DNA of 64,000 bases from NCBI RefSeq assembly GCF_050016015.1, contig NZ_JBNHEQ010000069.1, positions 7,136 to 71,135 on the forward strand, read 5' to 3'. Each line of letters opens with the position of its first letter. Position 1 is the stretch's first letter. Under the pieces are notes generated by a model that ran no database searches, was not told the origin of the DNA, and saw only the letters and a program-made list of their open reading frames with translations. A program made the position numbers and the translations under genes. This document shows positions 41,162 through 51,151 of this stretch, one piece after another. The stretch comes from Trichodesmium sp002260545 (GTDB taxonomy: Bacteria > Cyanobacteriota > Cyanobacteriia > Cyanobacteriales > Microcoleaceae).

Positions 41162-41947
41162 CTACTCAATGCAACCTATTTGGATCAAATTTTCACAGTG
41201 GTTAAATAAATCTCCAGGAGTGACGAAGTAAGCTTGTTGTTCTTTAAGATAACTCAAAATCTTATCTATATTTATCGGTACACTCGACTGCAAAAGTTCT
41301 AAATGTTGACTCCTTTGTATTGTATTAGCTTGATAAATTGCTGCTCCCAATTCATGGGCAGCTAATATCAATTCTTCGTCTAAGTCTTCGGGAATCTCAG
41401 CAGTTGCTAAGAGTACATTTGTATCTTTTGCTTGTAACGTCTCTAGTAACTCTTGAGCAAGTTCTTGGTCAGACTGTTCAGGTTTATTTTTTAAGGTTAA
41501 GTTAGCTTGATTTTCTCTCATTGCTAATAGTTGCTGAGAGGTCATAATTTTTGGATGTTTAATCATCCAATCTATGAGACTTAAATTTTCTTCTGAATCA
41601 TTGATTAAACAACCATTATTTATCTGTAAATGATAGTCTTCACCTGCTTCTTGATAACATTGATAGACAAACTGAGAGCAAACCATAGGAGTTTTGCTTG
41701 GCATTTCATGTTGATTAATAAAGTCTATGATATTAGCTGTTAATTTCTTAAAAATCTTAATCATTATCCCTTTAAGCTTAGGAAATGTATCGGGAGTAAA
41801 TTTTTTGTATAATAAAATCATCCCGATTAGATATAAGTTGATATTGGCATATTGTAAAATATAGCCATAGGGTACATCTTCACTTTTCCCAGATAAACTA
41901 TAAAACTTTTTAATAAAAAAATCTAATAACAATGAGCCACCATGCAC
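41162..41947 (-). CDS. Permuted papain-like (NlpC/P60, YebB-type) protein, probably 5' truncated
   Basis: The 261-residue frame has the Cys helix of permuted papain-fold enzymes, MVCSQFVYQCYQEAGEDYHL (about 88-107). The family's C-terminal block is AYFVTPGDLFNHCENLIQIG. The N-terminal half that normally carries the catalytic His is missing: the frame starts at a GTG and the first 15 codons overlap the start of the divergent AAA gene. The gene was probably cut when that gene arrived. The middle (about 120-200) is a hydrophilic insert rich in Glu/Gln. Functional status is doubtful. Confidence 0.55.
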   Translation of the reverse strand: MHGGSLLLDFFIKKFYSLSGKSEDVPYGYILQYANINLYLIGMILLYKKFTPDTFPKLKGIMIKIFKKLTANIIDFINQHEMPSKTPMVCSQFVYQCYQEAGEDYHLQINNGCLINDSEENLSLIDWMIKHPKIMTSQQLLAMRENQANLTLKNKPEQSDQELAQELLETLQAKDTNVLLATAEIPEDLDEELILAAHELGAAIYQANTIQRSQHLELLQSSVPINIDKILSYLKEQQAYFVTPGDLFNHCENLIQIGCIE

Positions 41948-43410
41948 GCCGACGAGGTGTAACCTTAACTATTGAAGGCTTAAGGAAGCTCAATCAGGCA
42001 AAAGCTGAGGCAGAAATTGAGCAACACTCCAAACGGTACACCCTCGAATCTATCAGTGAATCAACAGGTTTAACCCCCAATACCCTCAGCAAAGTCTTTA
42101 CCAGCTCATCAGGAGTTGATAAACGCACGTTGCAGTGCTGCTTCCATGCTTTTAATCTAACCTTGACAGAGGATGACTATCTCTACCTGCATTCCAATCA
42201 AGATAATCTAGTCGAGCTTAACCCAATGCTAACTGCCGAAACCTGCTCGCTCCTGGAACCAGACTACAATTCTGCTTTCGATATACTTGGCGATCGCAAC
42301 AACGCCCCCCAAATCAAAAAAATGGTTCAACCAGAAGACGATCTGCAACCTCGTTCGCTAACAGCACCGGGAGGACAGATACCCCTAGATTCTGTCTTTT
42401 ACATTGATCGTCCTATCATCGAATCCCTGTGTTACGAAGGCATCCAGGAACCAGGTACACTGTTGAACATCTGCGCCCCCAAGCAAATGGGCAAAACTTC
42501 CCTAATGAGTCGCATCATTGCTTACGCTAAATCCTTGGGGTATCAAACTGTTTCTCTAAACTTACAACTCGCTGATGCTGATATTTTACAGAACTTAGAA
42601 CGTTTCCTACAATGGTTCTGTGCTAGAGTCAGCAAGGAGTTAGAATTGCTTGATGTGCATTCGTCTACGGCGATTGTCCATGAGCGGATAGCCGATTTTT
42701 GGGATAATTCCTTGGGCAGCAAATCAATCGCTACTGACTACTTTAATGATGTTATCTTAGCAAACCTAGATCGCCCTTTGGTAATAGCTATTGATGAACT
42801 CAATCAGCTTTTGGCTTACCCCAATATTGCTCGTGAATTTCTCCAACTTCTGCGAACCTGGTCTGAGCAAGCTAAAGCAGGGGTAGCAGAAAGTAATCCT
42901 TGGCACAAGCTGCGACTGGTGACAGTTCATTCTACGGAAATTATGATGCCTCTGTCGATCGCTCCTTCCCTGTTGAATACTGGATTAGTCATTAATTTCC
43001 CTGAATTTACCCCAGCTCAAGTACAGGATCTAGCACAGCGCTACGAACAAGAAATAACCCAACAACAAATCCAGGAACTAATTACTCTTCTGGGCGCACA
43101 TCCCTATCGTTTGCAGTTAGCGTTTTATTACCTACAGCAACAGACTATAACTCTGGAATAACTTTTAGAAAATTCTGGTAGTACAACTGCTATTTATGCA
43201 GAACATTTACAACAACAATGGTGGAACTTGCAACGCTACGATGAATTATTGCCTATTTTTACTGAAATTGTGAACAACCCCAAACCCATAGAAATAAAAG
43301 TATCCCTTGGTTATCAGTTGCAAAAGATGGGGTTGGTTCATTTGGAAGGCGATCTTGCAAGTCTGTGTTGTGAGTTATTTCGTCCGTTTTTTATGGGGGT
43401 TTTGAGTTGA
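41932..43410 (+). pseudogene. AAA-like ATPase gene (AAA_35 type) interrupted by an in-frame stop
   Basis: The first 409 codons encode an N-terminal helix-turn-helix-like region (TLESISESTGLTPNTLSKVF), Walker A in CAPKQMGKTSLMSRI (about 180-194) and Walker B in LVIAIDELNQLLAYP (about 279-293). This is the cyanobacterial AAA-like domain family. TAA at 43159-43161 ends the frame, but the same frame then continues without a break for 83 codons (LLENSGSTTAIYAEHLQQQW ... RPFFMGVLS) with the family's normal C-terminus. A single nonsense change is the simplest explanation. The gene is less AT-rich than its neighbours, which suggests transfer. A truncated protein might still be made. Confidence 0.78.
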
Positions 43411-43745
43411 TTGTTGTTTGGACTCGGTGCGTTACATTTCATTAATGCACCTTACTAGACTAATGAAATAACTACTTAGATAAGGTTGATGGTAGGCAAA
43501 TGCGACGCTCACACAGATTATGGCACGGATAAACAGATTAAGTGTAAGTATATGTAACAACAAATATCTGTTGTAGGGGCGAATGGCATTCGCCCTTAAT
43601 ACCTACGGACAGTTAATTGGGTCGATTGTATTATGGACTCAAATTGGATTATTAGAAGTAGGAAAAAAATCAAAAATATGAAAAAAATAACCTTAATTTC
43701 AGTTCATTGCTATAATTAGAAGATATCACTTTTAGATACAAAGCT
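43411..43745. repeat. Gap with GGTGCGTTAC and GTAGGGGCGAAT repeats
   Basis: A GGTGCGTTACATTTCATTAA element lies at 43427-43460 and matches one at 41120-41140. The palindrome GTAGGGGCGAATGGCATTCG-CCC lies at 43573-43595. The last 100 bases are AT-rich and lead into the antitoxin gene. No gene is seen. Confidence 0.6.
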
Positions 43746-44003
43746 ATGTCAAACAAAACATTTGACCTGAAACAATTACCAATCAGTATTACTGAATTAC
43801 TCTATTCGATTCAAAATGAGCAAGAAATAGTCATTACTAATGATAATATTCCGGTTGCTAGATTGACTCTACTGAATCCAGTTGCTGAAACTAGATTGCC
43901 ATTAGAAAAAATACCTCAACCTGGATTAAATTTAGGCTCCATGGTAATGAGTGATGATTTCGATCGACCTTTACCAGATGAATTTTGGTTGGAAAATCGA
44001 TGA
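43746..44003 (+). CDS. Type II antitoxin, Phd/YefM-like
   Basis: An 85-residue protein typical of antitoxins paired with PIN toxins. The N-terminal DNA-binding part is TFDLKQLPISITELLYSIQN followed by EQEIVITNDNIPVARLTLL. An unstructured tail (SDDFDRPLPDEFWLENR) would normally wrap the toxin. Its stop overlaps the start of the toxin frame as ATGA. The partner toxin is broken, so this is now an orphan antitoxin that could still autoregulate its promoter or neutralise related PIN toxins. Confidence 0.82.
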   Translation: MSNKTFDLKQLPISITELLYSIQNEQEIVITNDNIPVARLTLLNPVAETRLPLEKIPQPGLNLGSMVMSDDFDRPLPDEFWLENR

Positions 44004-44139
44004 AATTACTGTTAGATACACATACTTTTATTTAGTGGGATAGTGAGCCATCAAAACTTTCTCAACGTGCATTAGAGTTATTAACAGATAAGAATAATTT
44101 GAGGTTATTGAGTGTGGTTAGTCTCTGGGAAATTTCAAT
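44000..44139 (+). pseudogene. Truncated PIN-domain toxin gene
   Basis: The frame begins MKLLLDTHTFI, then TAG, then WDSEPSKLSQRALELLTDKN, then LRLLSVVSLWEIS, after which similarity stops. PIN toxins of this family read DTHTFxWWD at this place, so TAG most likely replaces TGG (Trp). The rest of the gene is missing because the sequence runs into the 3' end of the reverse-strand pentapeptide gene at about 44135. The toxin is doubly inactivated (nonsense plus deletion). Confidence 0.85.
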
Positions 44140-45223
44140 CATGGCAGTATGCAGAATCAGCATAATTTACACTATATTCTTGTAGATCGTATGCATATCG
44201 AAGTGCTTTGTCTTGATCCCATATATGCTCTAATGCAGTTTTAAGACTCACCCAGAAATCTAGAGATCCTATAGAAAAATCCGAGGATTCATTACTGTAT
44301 TTTATCCAAAGACTATAAATAGCCTTTAAGTCTTCATCAGGAATACTGGTTGTCATACCATCTGGCATAACACTATCCGGACGTCCCCTGAAGATTGGAG
44401 TAGGTGTCTCTGCGTATGTTATTTTAGGATTGAGAATTTTGTCAATATTAGTTTTCTCTTGGCAACCAGATATCTGTCGCAGAATCCTTTCTGTTTCTTG
44501 ATCAGCCTGCTTCCATCTCCCCTGACTTAAAAGTTCCTGCAATAGATTGTAGTCTACTCCAATTTGTGATTTCAGTTGAATTTTTCCCAGGTCAGCCCCT
44601 TTAAAGTTGACTTCTTTAAGGTTAGCTCCACTAAGGTTAGCTCCACTAAGATTAGCTTCACTGAGGTTAGCTTCACTGAGGTTAGCTCTACTAAGGTCAG
44701 CTCTACTAAGGTCAGCTTCACTGAGGTTAGCTCTACTAAGGTCAGCTTCACTGAGGTTAGCTCTACTAAGGTCAGCTTCACTGAGGTCAGCTTGACTAAG
44801 GTTAGCTCCACTGAGGTTAGCTTGACTAAAGACAACTTTACTAAGGTCAACTTTACCAAGGTTAGCTCCACTAAGGTTAGCTCTACTAAGGTGAGCTTCT
44901 CTGAGGTTAGCTCCACTAAGATTAGCTTGACTAAGGTTAATTCCACTAAGATTAGCTTGACTAAGGTTAATTCCAATAAGATTAGCTTGACTAAGGTTAG
45001 ATCCATAGTTAAGGCTAGCTCTACTAAGGTTAGCTCCACTAAGGTTAGCTTCTCTGAGGTTAGCTTCTCTGAGGTTAGCTTCTCTGAGGTTAGCTCCACT
45101 AAGGTTAGCTTCACTAAGGTTAGCTTCACTAAGGTCTACTTGAACATCTCTTTGTTGTTTTCGCCACTGATTCCAAGTATCAATCCCTTTTCTTAAAATT
45201 TCTAGCTGCTCAGTATTAGCCAT
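44135..45223 (-). CDS. Pentapeptide-repeat protein
   Basis: A 362-residue protein. After a short N-terminal helix (MANTEQLEILRKGIDTWNQW) residues about 30-225 are uninterrupted A(N/D)LSx pentapeptides such as LSEANLSGANLREANLSRAN, which fold into a right-handed square beta helix. The C-terminal 135 residues are non-repetitive (HIWDQDKALRYAYDLQEYSV) and of unknown function. The repeat DNA is also repetitive (GGTTAGCTCCACTAA units), so frame-preserving expansion by slippage is likely. The stop codon lies at the junction with the truncated PIN gene, so the C-terminus may also be altered. Function is not predictable from the repeats. Confidence 0.85.
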   Translation of the reverse strand: MANTEQLEILRKGIDTWNQWRKQQRDVQVDLSEANLSEANLSGANLREANLREANLREANLSGANLSRASLNYGSNLSQANLIGINLSQANLSGINLSQANLSGANLREAHLSRANLSGANLGKVDLSKVVFSQANLSGANLSQADLSEADLSRANLSEADLSRANLSEADLSRADLSRANLSEANLSEANLSGANLSGANLKEVNFKGADLGKIQLKSQIGVDYNLLQELLSQGRWKQADQETERILRQISGCQEKTNIDKILNPKITYAETPTPIFRGRPDSVMPDGMTTSIPDEDLKAIYSLWIKYSNESSDFSIGSLDFWVSLKTALEHIWDQDKALRYAYDLQEYSVNYADSAYCHD

Positions 45224-45901
45224 TATATTTAATCTCCAATTTTTGTATTTCCAGTCTATTCAAAATTTCACTCAAGTCAAACAGTACAAATACTTAATTT
45301 GACTTTGCTAACCTCAACCTGAATAGTTACATTTTACTTTTGACCTCCAATAATCCTCAAGGAATAACAATCGGATAATTACAGCAACAACTCAACTGTT
45401 CTCCGTCAATGTTGCAGATTTGTTTAAAGGGTTTGATGGCGGACAAGTTTATTTATTTTCTGGTTCAACAACAGAATTGATACAAAAATGCCTCAGTATT
45501 GTGGGGGCTATAATCTTTACAAAACTTTATAAGGTTGCCACTCGTTGCACGAACCCTAGGTTTACACCTACAGGAGTTACGCATAACCACTACGTTAACC
45601 CCTACAGATGGTTTATAATTTCGTTTTTTGCGTAAGTCCTGACCTTATACAAAAAAACTATGCTAATGTAAACGACGTTTCTTGATGTTGGGTTTCCTGC
45701 GTCAACCCAACCTACGCTTATTGCACTCTGTTGCGTTACTGTCTAACAGACTATATACCATTTGTTACTATTGATGGTGCGTTACGACGGATTACTAAAT
45801 CTCTTTCATAGTCTGAATTTAAGCCGTCTAACACACCCTACTAGATGGACTCTTTAGTGATAATATGCAATATATTAACTGCTGTATATAATATCCAAAC
45901 T
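45224..45901. repeat. Gap with TTGGGTT and GGTGCGTTACGACGG elements
   Basis: No gene is supported. Positions 45575-45650 resemble the ACTTACGCAAAA element near 15248 (GGAGTTACGCATAACC...TTTTGCGTAAGTCCTG). Positions 45684-45719 are a GATGTTGGGTTTCCTGCGTC-type hairpin. Positions 45775-45840 are the GGTGCGTTACGACGGATTAC...CCGTCTAACACACCCTA element also present in the cas operon duplication. Confidence 0.65.
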
Positions 45902-48238
45902 ATGCAAACTACTGACTTTCTCTCTCAGCTAAATTTATCTCAACGCCAAGCAGTACAACATTTCTGCGGACCAATGTTGGTTGTGGCGGGTGCTGGCTCC
46001 GGCAAAACTAGGGCGTTGACTTATCGTGTGGCCCATCTAATACGTCATCATCGGGTACACCCAGAAAATATTCTGGCGGTGACATTTACAAATAAAGCTG
46101 CACGGGAAATGAAAGACCGCATTGAGAGATTGTTTGCCCAACAACAGGCGGAAGCTAAATATGGTAAACCCTTTTCAGCTTTGACAGCAGAAGAACAGAC
46201 AAGGTTGCGATCGCAGGTCTATAAAAATATTACGAAGCATTTATGGATGGGAACTTTTCATAGTCTTTGCGCTCGTATTCTGCGGTTTGATATTAACAAA
46301 TATCAGGATGAAAAAAAACGTCGTTGGGATAAAAATTTTTCTATTTTTGATGAAAGTGATGCTCAAAGTTTGATTAAGCAAATTGTTACTAAACAGCTAA
46401 ACTTAGACGATAAAAAATTTGAACCACGTTCTATGAGATATGCTATTAGTAATGCTAAAAACCAAGGAATGTCACCTCAAGAATTTCAAAAATCACAGCC
46501 AGATTATCGGGGCAGAGTAATTGCTGAAGTCTACGGAATTTATCAAGATAATTTAGCTGCAAATAATGCTCTTGACTTTGACGATCTAATCAGAATACCT
46601 GTAGAATTATTTCGCCAAAATGAGCAAGTATTGGCTTATTGGCATCAAAGTTTTAATCATATTTTAGTGGATGAATATCAAGATACTAATCGGACTCAAT
46701 ATAATTTTATTAGATATTTAGCTACTAATGGTGAAGAGCCTAGATATTTTAATAACTGGGAAAATCGTTCTGTTTTTGTGGTGGGAGATGTAGACCAATC
46801 TATTTATTCTTTCCGCATGGCAGATTATACAATTTTGTTGGATTTTCAGAATGATTTTGGTGATGGTTTGCCTGATGAAGATACCCGGACAATGATTAAG
46901 TTGGAGGAAAATTATCGGTCGCGGGAAAATATTCTGGAAGTGGCGAATAAATTGATTGAAAATAATACTCAACGTATCGATAAAATTCTCAAACCAACCA
47001 GGGGTTTAGGAGAAGAAATTTATTGTTATGAGGCTGAAAGTGAGCGAGAAGAAGCTGAGTTTATTTGTAGTAAAATTGAGGAAATTACAGACCAAAACCC
47101 AGAGTTAGATTTAGGTAGTTTTGCTGTGCTTTATCGAACTAATTCTCAGTCACGCCCTATTGAAGAAAAGTTGATTCATTATGATATTAAATATGTGATA
47201 ATTGGGGGATTGAGATTTTATGATCGGAAAGAAATTAAGGATGCTTTGGCTTATTTGCGGGTAATTGCTAATCCGGCTGATACTGTTAGTTTAATCAGAA
47301 TTATTAATACTCCCAGAAGAGGTATTGGTAAGACAACAATTGATAGTTTATTAAATGCTAGTTCCCAGATGGCAATACCTTTGTGGGAAATTATTAATGA
47401 TCCAACTTCAGTTAATGCTTTGGCAGGTCGTTCATCAAAAGCGGTGAATAAATTTGCTGAGATAATTCAACATTGGCAAGATGAGGTAGAAAATTTGACT
47501 GCTATGGAAATTGTTGAAGGAATTTTGGAGGATTCTGGTTATATTCAAGATTTGAAAAAACAGGGTACGGAAGATGCAGATAACAGACTGGCAAATTTAG
47601 GTGAATTATGTAGTGCTGTTGCTCAGTTTCAAGAGGATAATGAGGATACAAGTTTAGGGGGTTTTTTGGCAAATGCTTCTTTGGCTTCTGATTTAGATAA
47701 CCTCCAAGATGGGCAGGAAGCTGTATCGTTAATGACGTTACATTCGGCTAAAGGTTTAGAATTTCCGGTAGTATTTATGGTAGGTTTAGAACAGGGTTTG
47801 TTACCTCATTTTCGGAGTATAGATGACCCTTTATCTTTGGAAGAAGAAAGGCGACTTTGTTATGTAGGAATTACCAGAGCGCAAGAACAATTATTTCTTT
47901 CTTATGCCACAGAAAGACGACAATTTTGGGGAGCGCGAGATGCCACAATTCCATCTCAATTTTTGGGAGAATTACCAGGAGATTTGGTTAATACTAATGC
48001 TGTTAAAAAAGTAATTTATCGGTCAAAACGTCAGATTAAAAATACTGTTGTGAAAAAAGCGACAACTAATCAAACAGAAGGTTGGCAAGTAGGGGATAAA
48101 GTGATGCACGAAAATTTTGGCGTGGGGTTAGTAACTAATGTTTTGGGAGAGGGAAGGAAAATGAGTTTAGGTATCAAATTTGGTAAGAGTAAAAAAATTA
48201 TTGACCCGAAAACTGCACCCATGGAAAAGTTGAATTGA
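45902..48238 (+). CDS. pcrA: UvrD/Rep/PcrA-type DNA helicase
   Basis: A 778-residue superfamily 1 helicase. Motifs in order are LNLSQRQAVQHF (Q motif), VVAGAGSGKTRALTYR (Walker A), ILAVTFTNKAAREMKDR, HILVDEYQDTNRTQ (DExQD box), FVVGDVDQSIYSFRMAD, VSLMTLHSAKGLEFPVVFMV and RRLCYVGITRAQEQLFLSYA. The C-terminus has the PcrA-type tail KVMHENFGVGLVTNVLGEG. It unwinds DNA 3' to 5' in repair and replication restart. ATG 45902 is preferred over an upstream in-frame ATG at 45845 because the conserved N-terminus begins right after it. Confidence 0.93.
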   Translation: MQTTDFLSQLNLSQRQAVQHFCGPMLVVAGAGSGKTRALTYRVAHLIRHHRVHPENILAVTFTNKAAREMKDRIERLFAQQQAEAKYGKPFSALTAEEQTRLRSQVYKNITKHLWMGTFHSLCARILRFDINKYQDEKKRRWDKNFSIFDESDAQSLIKQIVTKQLNLDDKKFEPRSMRYAISNAKNQGMSPQEFQKSQPDYRGRVIAEVYGIYQDNLAANNALDFDDLIRIPVELFRQNEQVLAYWHQSFNHILVDEYQDTNRTQYNFIRYLATNGEEPRYFNNWENRSVFVVGDVDQSIYSFRMADYTILLDFQNDFGDGLPDEDTRTMIKLEENYRSRENILEVANKLIENNTQRIDKILKPTRGLGEEIYCYEAESEREEAEFICSKIEEITDQNPELDLGSFAVLYRTNSQSRPIEEKLIHYDIKYVIIGGLRFYDRKEIKDALAYLRVIANPADTVSLIRIINTPRRGIGKTTIDSLLNASSQMAIPLWEIINDPTSVNALAGRSSKAVNKFAEIIQHWQDEVENLTAMEIVEGILEDSGYIQDLKKQGTEDADNRLANLGELCSAVAQFQEDNEDTSLGGFLANASLASDLDNLQDGQEAVSLMTLHSAKGLEFPVVFMVGLEQGLLPHFRSIDDPLSLEEERRLCYVGITRAQEQLFLSYATERRQFWGARDATIPSQFLGELPGDLVNTNAVKKVIYRSKRQIKNTVVKKATTNQTEGWQVGDKVMHENFGVGLVTNVLGEGRKMSLGIKFGKSKKIIDPKTAPMEKLN

Positions 48239-48848
48239 AATAATTTAAGTATTTAGCCATCAGCTATTAGTTGTAATCCATTAATATCATGTTTCATTAA
48301 ATGACTGTAATAAACATCTTTCCCCAACCTCGTAGGGACGTTGCATGCAACGTCCCTACAGTAGCAACGTCCGTACAGTAGGGTTAATTAATGTTACTTG
48401 ATATAAATTATTCTTTGTCAAGGAAGAATCAAAGTTGAAAGATTGAGGGAAAATTTAAACTTACTTTCAGCATTCTTTGGTAATCTTTCTTATTAATTAC
48501 TTGGTGTAGGATTATTACTAATTAAAAGCTGTTTGCGGCTGTCACCAACATAACGCTGCGCGACATAAATGGGTGGCATTCTGTAGGAAAGGCTAATATC
48601 TGAATGTTTACGAAAGAATGAACTAACAATGAAGTAGCTAGGTTCAATAATTAATAATTAATAATTAATTATTACCTCTTTTTATAAAGAAGAGGATTGA
48701 CTCAAAAGATTTTTTTTTGTCTTTTCTCCATGAATGGAGAGGCTTTATACCTTAATTTTTCGGTAAGTAAATAATATTCAATAAAAATTTCTCTAGAAAT
48801 AGCAGCAAAAGAAACTACCATGAAAGAAAGCATTAAACTTTTATCAAT
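48239..48848. repeat. Gap with GTAGGGACGTTGCATGC palindrome and MITE copy
   Basis: Positions 48332-48359 are the palindrome GTAGGGACGTTGCATGCAAC-GTCCCTAC. Positions 48643-48766 are a reverse-oriented copy of the MITE-like family, starting TTCAATAATTAATAATTAAT and ending CTTAATTTTTCGGTAA. Positions 48532-48590 hold a GTCACCAACATAACGCTGCG element. No gene is seen. Confidence 0.7.
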
Positions 48849-50603
48849 ATGACCAAAAAAATCAATCAAAAACTAATAATTTTTCTCGCATTTATACTAT
48901 TATCATTTTTCCTAAGATTCTGGACTTTATTTGTATCTGTACTAGACAAAGACGAAAGTATCTATATTTTAGCAGCAGATAGTCTATTAAATAGCAACCT
49001 CCCTTATATAGAAATTTGGGATAATAAACCTCCAGGTATTTTTATCTTGTTTTCCCTAACAATGCTAATCTTGGGAAATTCTATAGTATCTATCAGAATT
49101 TTGTCTATTATTGCTACAACTTTTACCAGTTATTTTTTATATAGAATTGGTGCAAATATCGACCCAAAGCAAGGAGACAAAATAGGATTATTAGCAGGAA
49201 GTTTATATGCGATTTTTTCTCTACATAATGATGGTGCGGCTGCCAATGCAGAAATTTTATTTGCTCCTTTTGTTACTGGGGCATTTTTGTTATTGTTTCA
49301 GGATAGGAAATTATCAAATATTAAAGTATTTCTGATAGGTCTAATTCTTGGAATTGGGATGCAAATAAAATATTTGGTAATTATGGATGTTTTGGGATTA
49401 GTTTTATTGGGAAGAAGGAAGAAGGAAGAAGGAAGAAGGAAGAAGGAAGGAGGAAGGAGGAAAGAAAATGGAAAACCTGTAAATAATTTTCAGGGATTAA
49501 CAAAGGAAAAATTTTCATTTGTTTTGAATAATCTTACTTTTTCCTTATTTAGGTTTTATCTAATTTTAGGTGCAGGCTTAATTTTACCCGCAGTTATTAT
49601 CGTAGCTATTTATCAATTTTCTGGATATTTTGATGAGTATATTTATGCGACTCTCATAGCTAATAGTAAGTATGTGGGGATGTTTAATTTTTCCTGGTCT
49701 GACCTTTTGAGTAGACTTAGAAAACAGGTATTGGGAAATATTTTATTGTGGTTATGTTTGTTCTGGAGTCCGATTTATTTATTTGTATTTGCTAGGGGTA
49801 AGTTTAAACAGGAACGAAATTTAATCTATTTATTTCTCTGGTTGTGCTGTGCTTTTTTGGCAGTTTTGTTATCTAAGCGATTTTATAATCATTACTTTTT
49901 ACAGTTATTACCTCCTTTATGTTTGATTAGTGGATATGTGATTATTAAGTCTGTTTATTTGTCTAAAAAAAAATCAGTAGAGGCACATAACTATGGGGAA
50001 GCAAGAGAACTGAAAAAAACAAGTGGTAAAAGTCAAATCCCTACTTTGATAATTTCCCAAAAATTCCCGGAAATTCTCCGCACATCTCTGCCAAAAACTC
50101 CTGTATTACCTTCCTTTCCCAATATAATTATGGTCTTAATTTTAATATATCCTTTTGCTCAAGCTGGCTATAATAAGTTAACTAAAAATTGGGAATTTAT
50201 CTATTATCGGTATATCCAAAAAATAGATACATGGGATGACAGAGAAGCTTTTATTGCTAAATATTTGAGACAGAGAATTAAATCGACGGATTATATCTAT
50301 GTAGTCAACTATGAACCGATAATTTATTACTTGGTGCCGACAAAAATTCCCACAAAATATGCTTTTCCTAGTCATTTAACAGCCATGTCTCAGATTTTGC
50401 CTACTAATCCTTTGCAAGAATTAGATAAAATTATGGCGAAAAATCCCTGTTATATTTTACTGGCAGAAAAAGATAATATTAGTCCTGAATATAGAAATGC
50501 TCTGAATCAATATTTAGAAGTAAATTATTTTCTAGAAACCACTATTCAAAATGTGAGGTTATATCGATATTATGGCAATAGGAGTGGAAGAGTAGGGGAG
50601 TGA
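48849..50603 (+). CDS. Glycosyltransferase family 39 / ArnT-like membrane protein
   Basis: A 584-residue multi-spanning protein with the ArnT/PMT pattern: DKDESIYILAADSLLNSNLP near the N-terminus carries the catalytic Asp/Glu on the first periplasmic loop. At least eight hydrophobic helices follow, and a C-terminal soluble part ends the chain. It transfers a sugar from a lipid-phosphate donor to a lipid or protein at the outer face of the membrane. Residues about 188-208 are a Lys/Arg/Glu/Gly-rich stretch (RRKKEEGRRKKEGGRRKENG) encoded by GAAGGAAGAA repeats, which lies in a cytoplasmic loop and looks like an in-frame repeat expansion. The last residues come from a GGAGTGG tract. Confidence 0.8.
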   Translation: MTKKINQKLIIFLAFILLSFFLRFWTLFVSVLDKDESIYILAADSLLNSNLPYIEIWDNKPPGIFILFSLTMLILGNSIVSIRILSIIATTFTSYFLYRIGANIDPKQGDKIGLLAGSLYAIFSLHNDGAAANAEILFAPFVTGAFLLLFQDRKLSNIKVFLIGLILGIGMQIKYLVIMDVLGLVLLGRRKKEEGRRKKEGGRRKENGKPVNNFQGLTKEKFSFVLNNLTFSLFRFYLILGAGLILPAVIIVAIYQFSGYFDEYIYATLIANSKYVGMFNFSWSDLLSRLRKQVLGNILLWLCLFWSPIYLFVFARGKFKQERNLIYLFLWLCCAFLAVLLSKRFYNHYFLQLLPPLCLISGYVIIKSVYLSKKKSVEAHNYGEARELKKTSGKSQIPTLIISQKFPEILRTSLPKTPVLPSFPNIIMVLILIYPFAQAGYNKLTKNWEFIYYRYIQKIDTWDDREAFIAKYLRQRIKSTDYIYVVNYEPIIYYLVPTKIPTKYAFPSHLTAMSQILPTNPLQELDKIMAKNPCYILLAEKDNISPEYRNALNQYLEVNYFLETTIQNVRLYRYYGNRSGRVGE

Positions 50604-51151
50604 GGGAGTGGGGGAGTAGGAGAGAATTAAAAATCCGAATAATTAACAAAAAGGTGATTCAATCTGTATTAATTACTTAATAACTGAAGTGTTATCCAAA
50701 GATAGGGTGACTTTTGGGAGTTGGTATAATTCGGCAACCAGGAAATAGAAAAGAAAAAAAATAACTTTAGCTAACTAACTCGATAAAAGCCATAGATAAT
50801 TAAATTATCATTTAATCAACAGTTTCTTGATGAGTATATATTTGCCCAATGTACAATAATGCAAATTGGCGATCGCTAATTTGCCAAAGTAATAAGAAAA
50901 GTTAAAAATCCTAGTCAAAATACCAGTAATTATGGTAAATAAAAAACAAGTATAGCTTTAAGCATTCAGCATTCAGCTATCAGCTCAAGTGGCTGTAAAT
51001 GATTGCAAGAAAATAGCAGTGAGAGCATCTTGCTCCCTTGCTAGACATTGTTCATCCCCATGTACCATTACTATGCAAGACTATCTTATTATCAACTAAA
51101 ATTTTCAGTTCATACAATAAACTTTTGACTTTATAACTTCTATGAAACGGT
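50604..51151. other. Gap upstream of glpK, no gene seen
   Basis: The first 20 bases continue the GGGAGT tract from the preceding gene. One TGGCGATCGCTAA (HIP1) lies near 50869 and TAAGCATTCAGCATTCAGC short repeats lie near 50960. ACCATTACTATGCAAGAC at 51064-51081 matches the inverted arm at 40853-40865. No gene or clear promoter is seen. Confidence 0.5.

Noticed and set aside
44572..45196. Long open frames in other registers and on the opposite strand of the pentapeptide gene
   Set aside because: They are made only by the repeated DNA of the real gene and have no start signals or family features.
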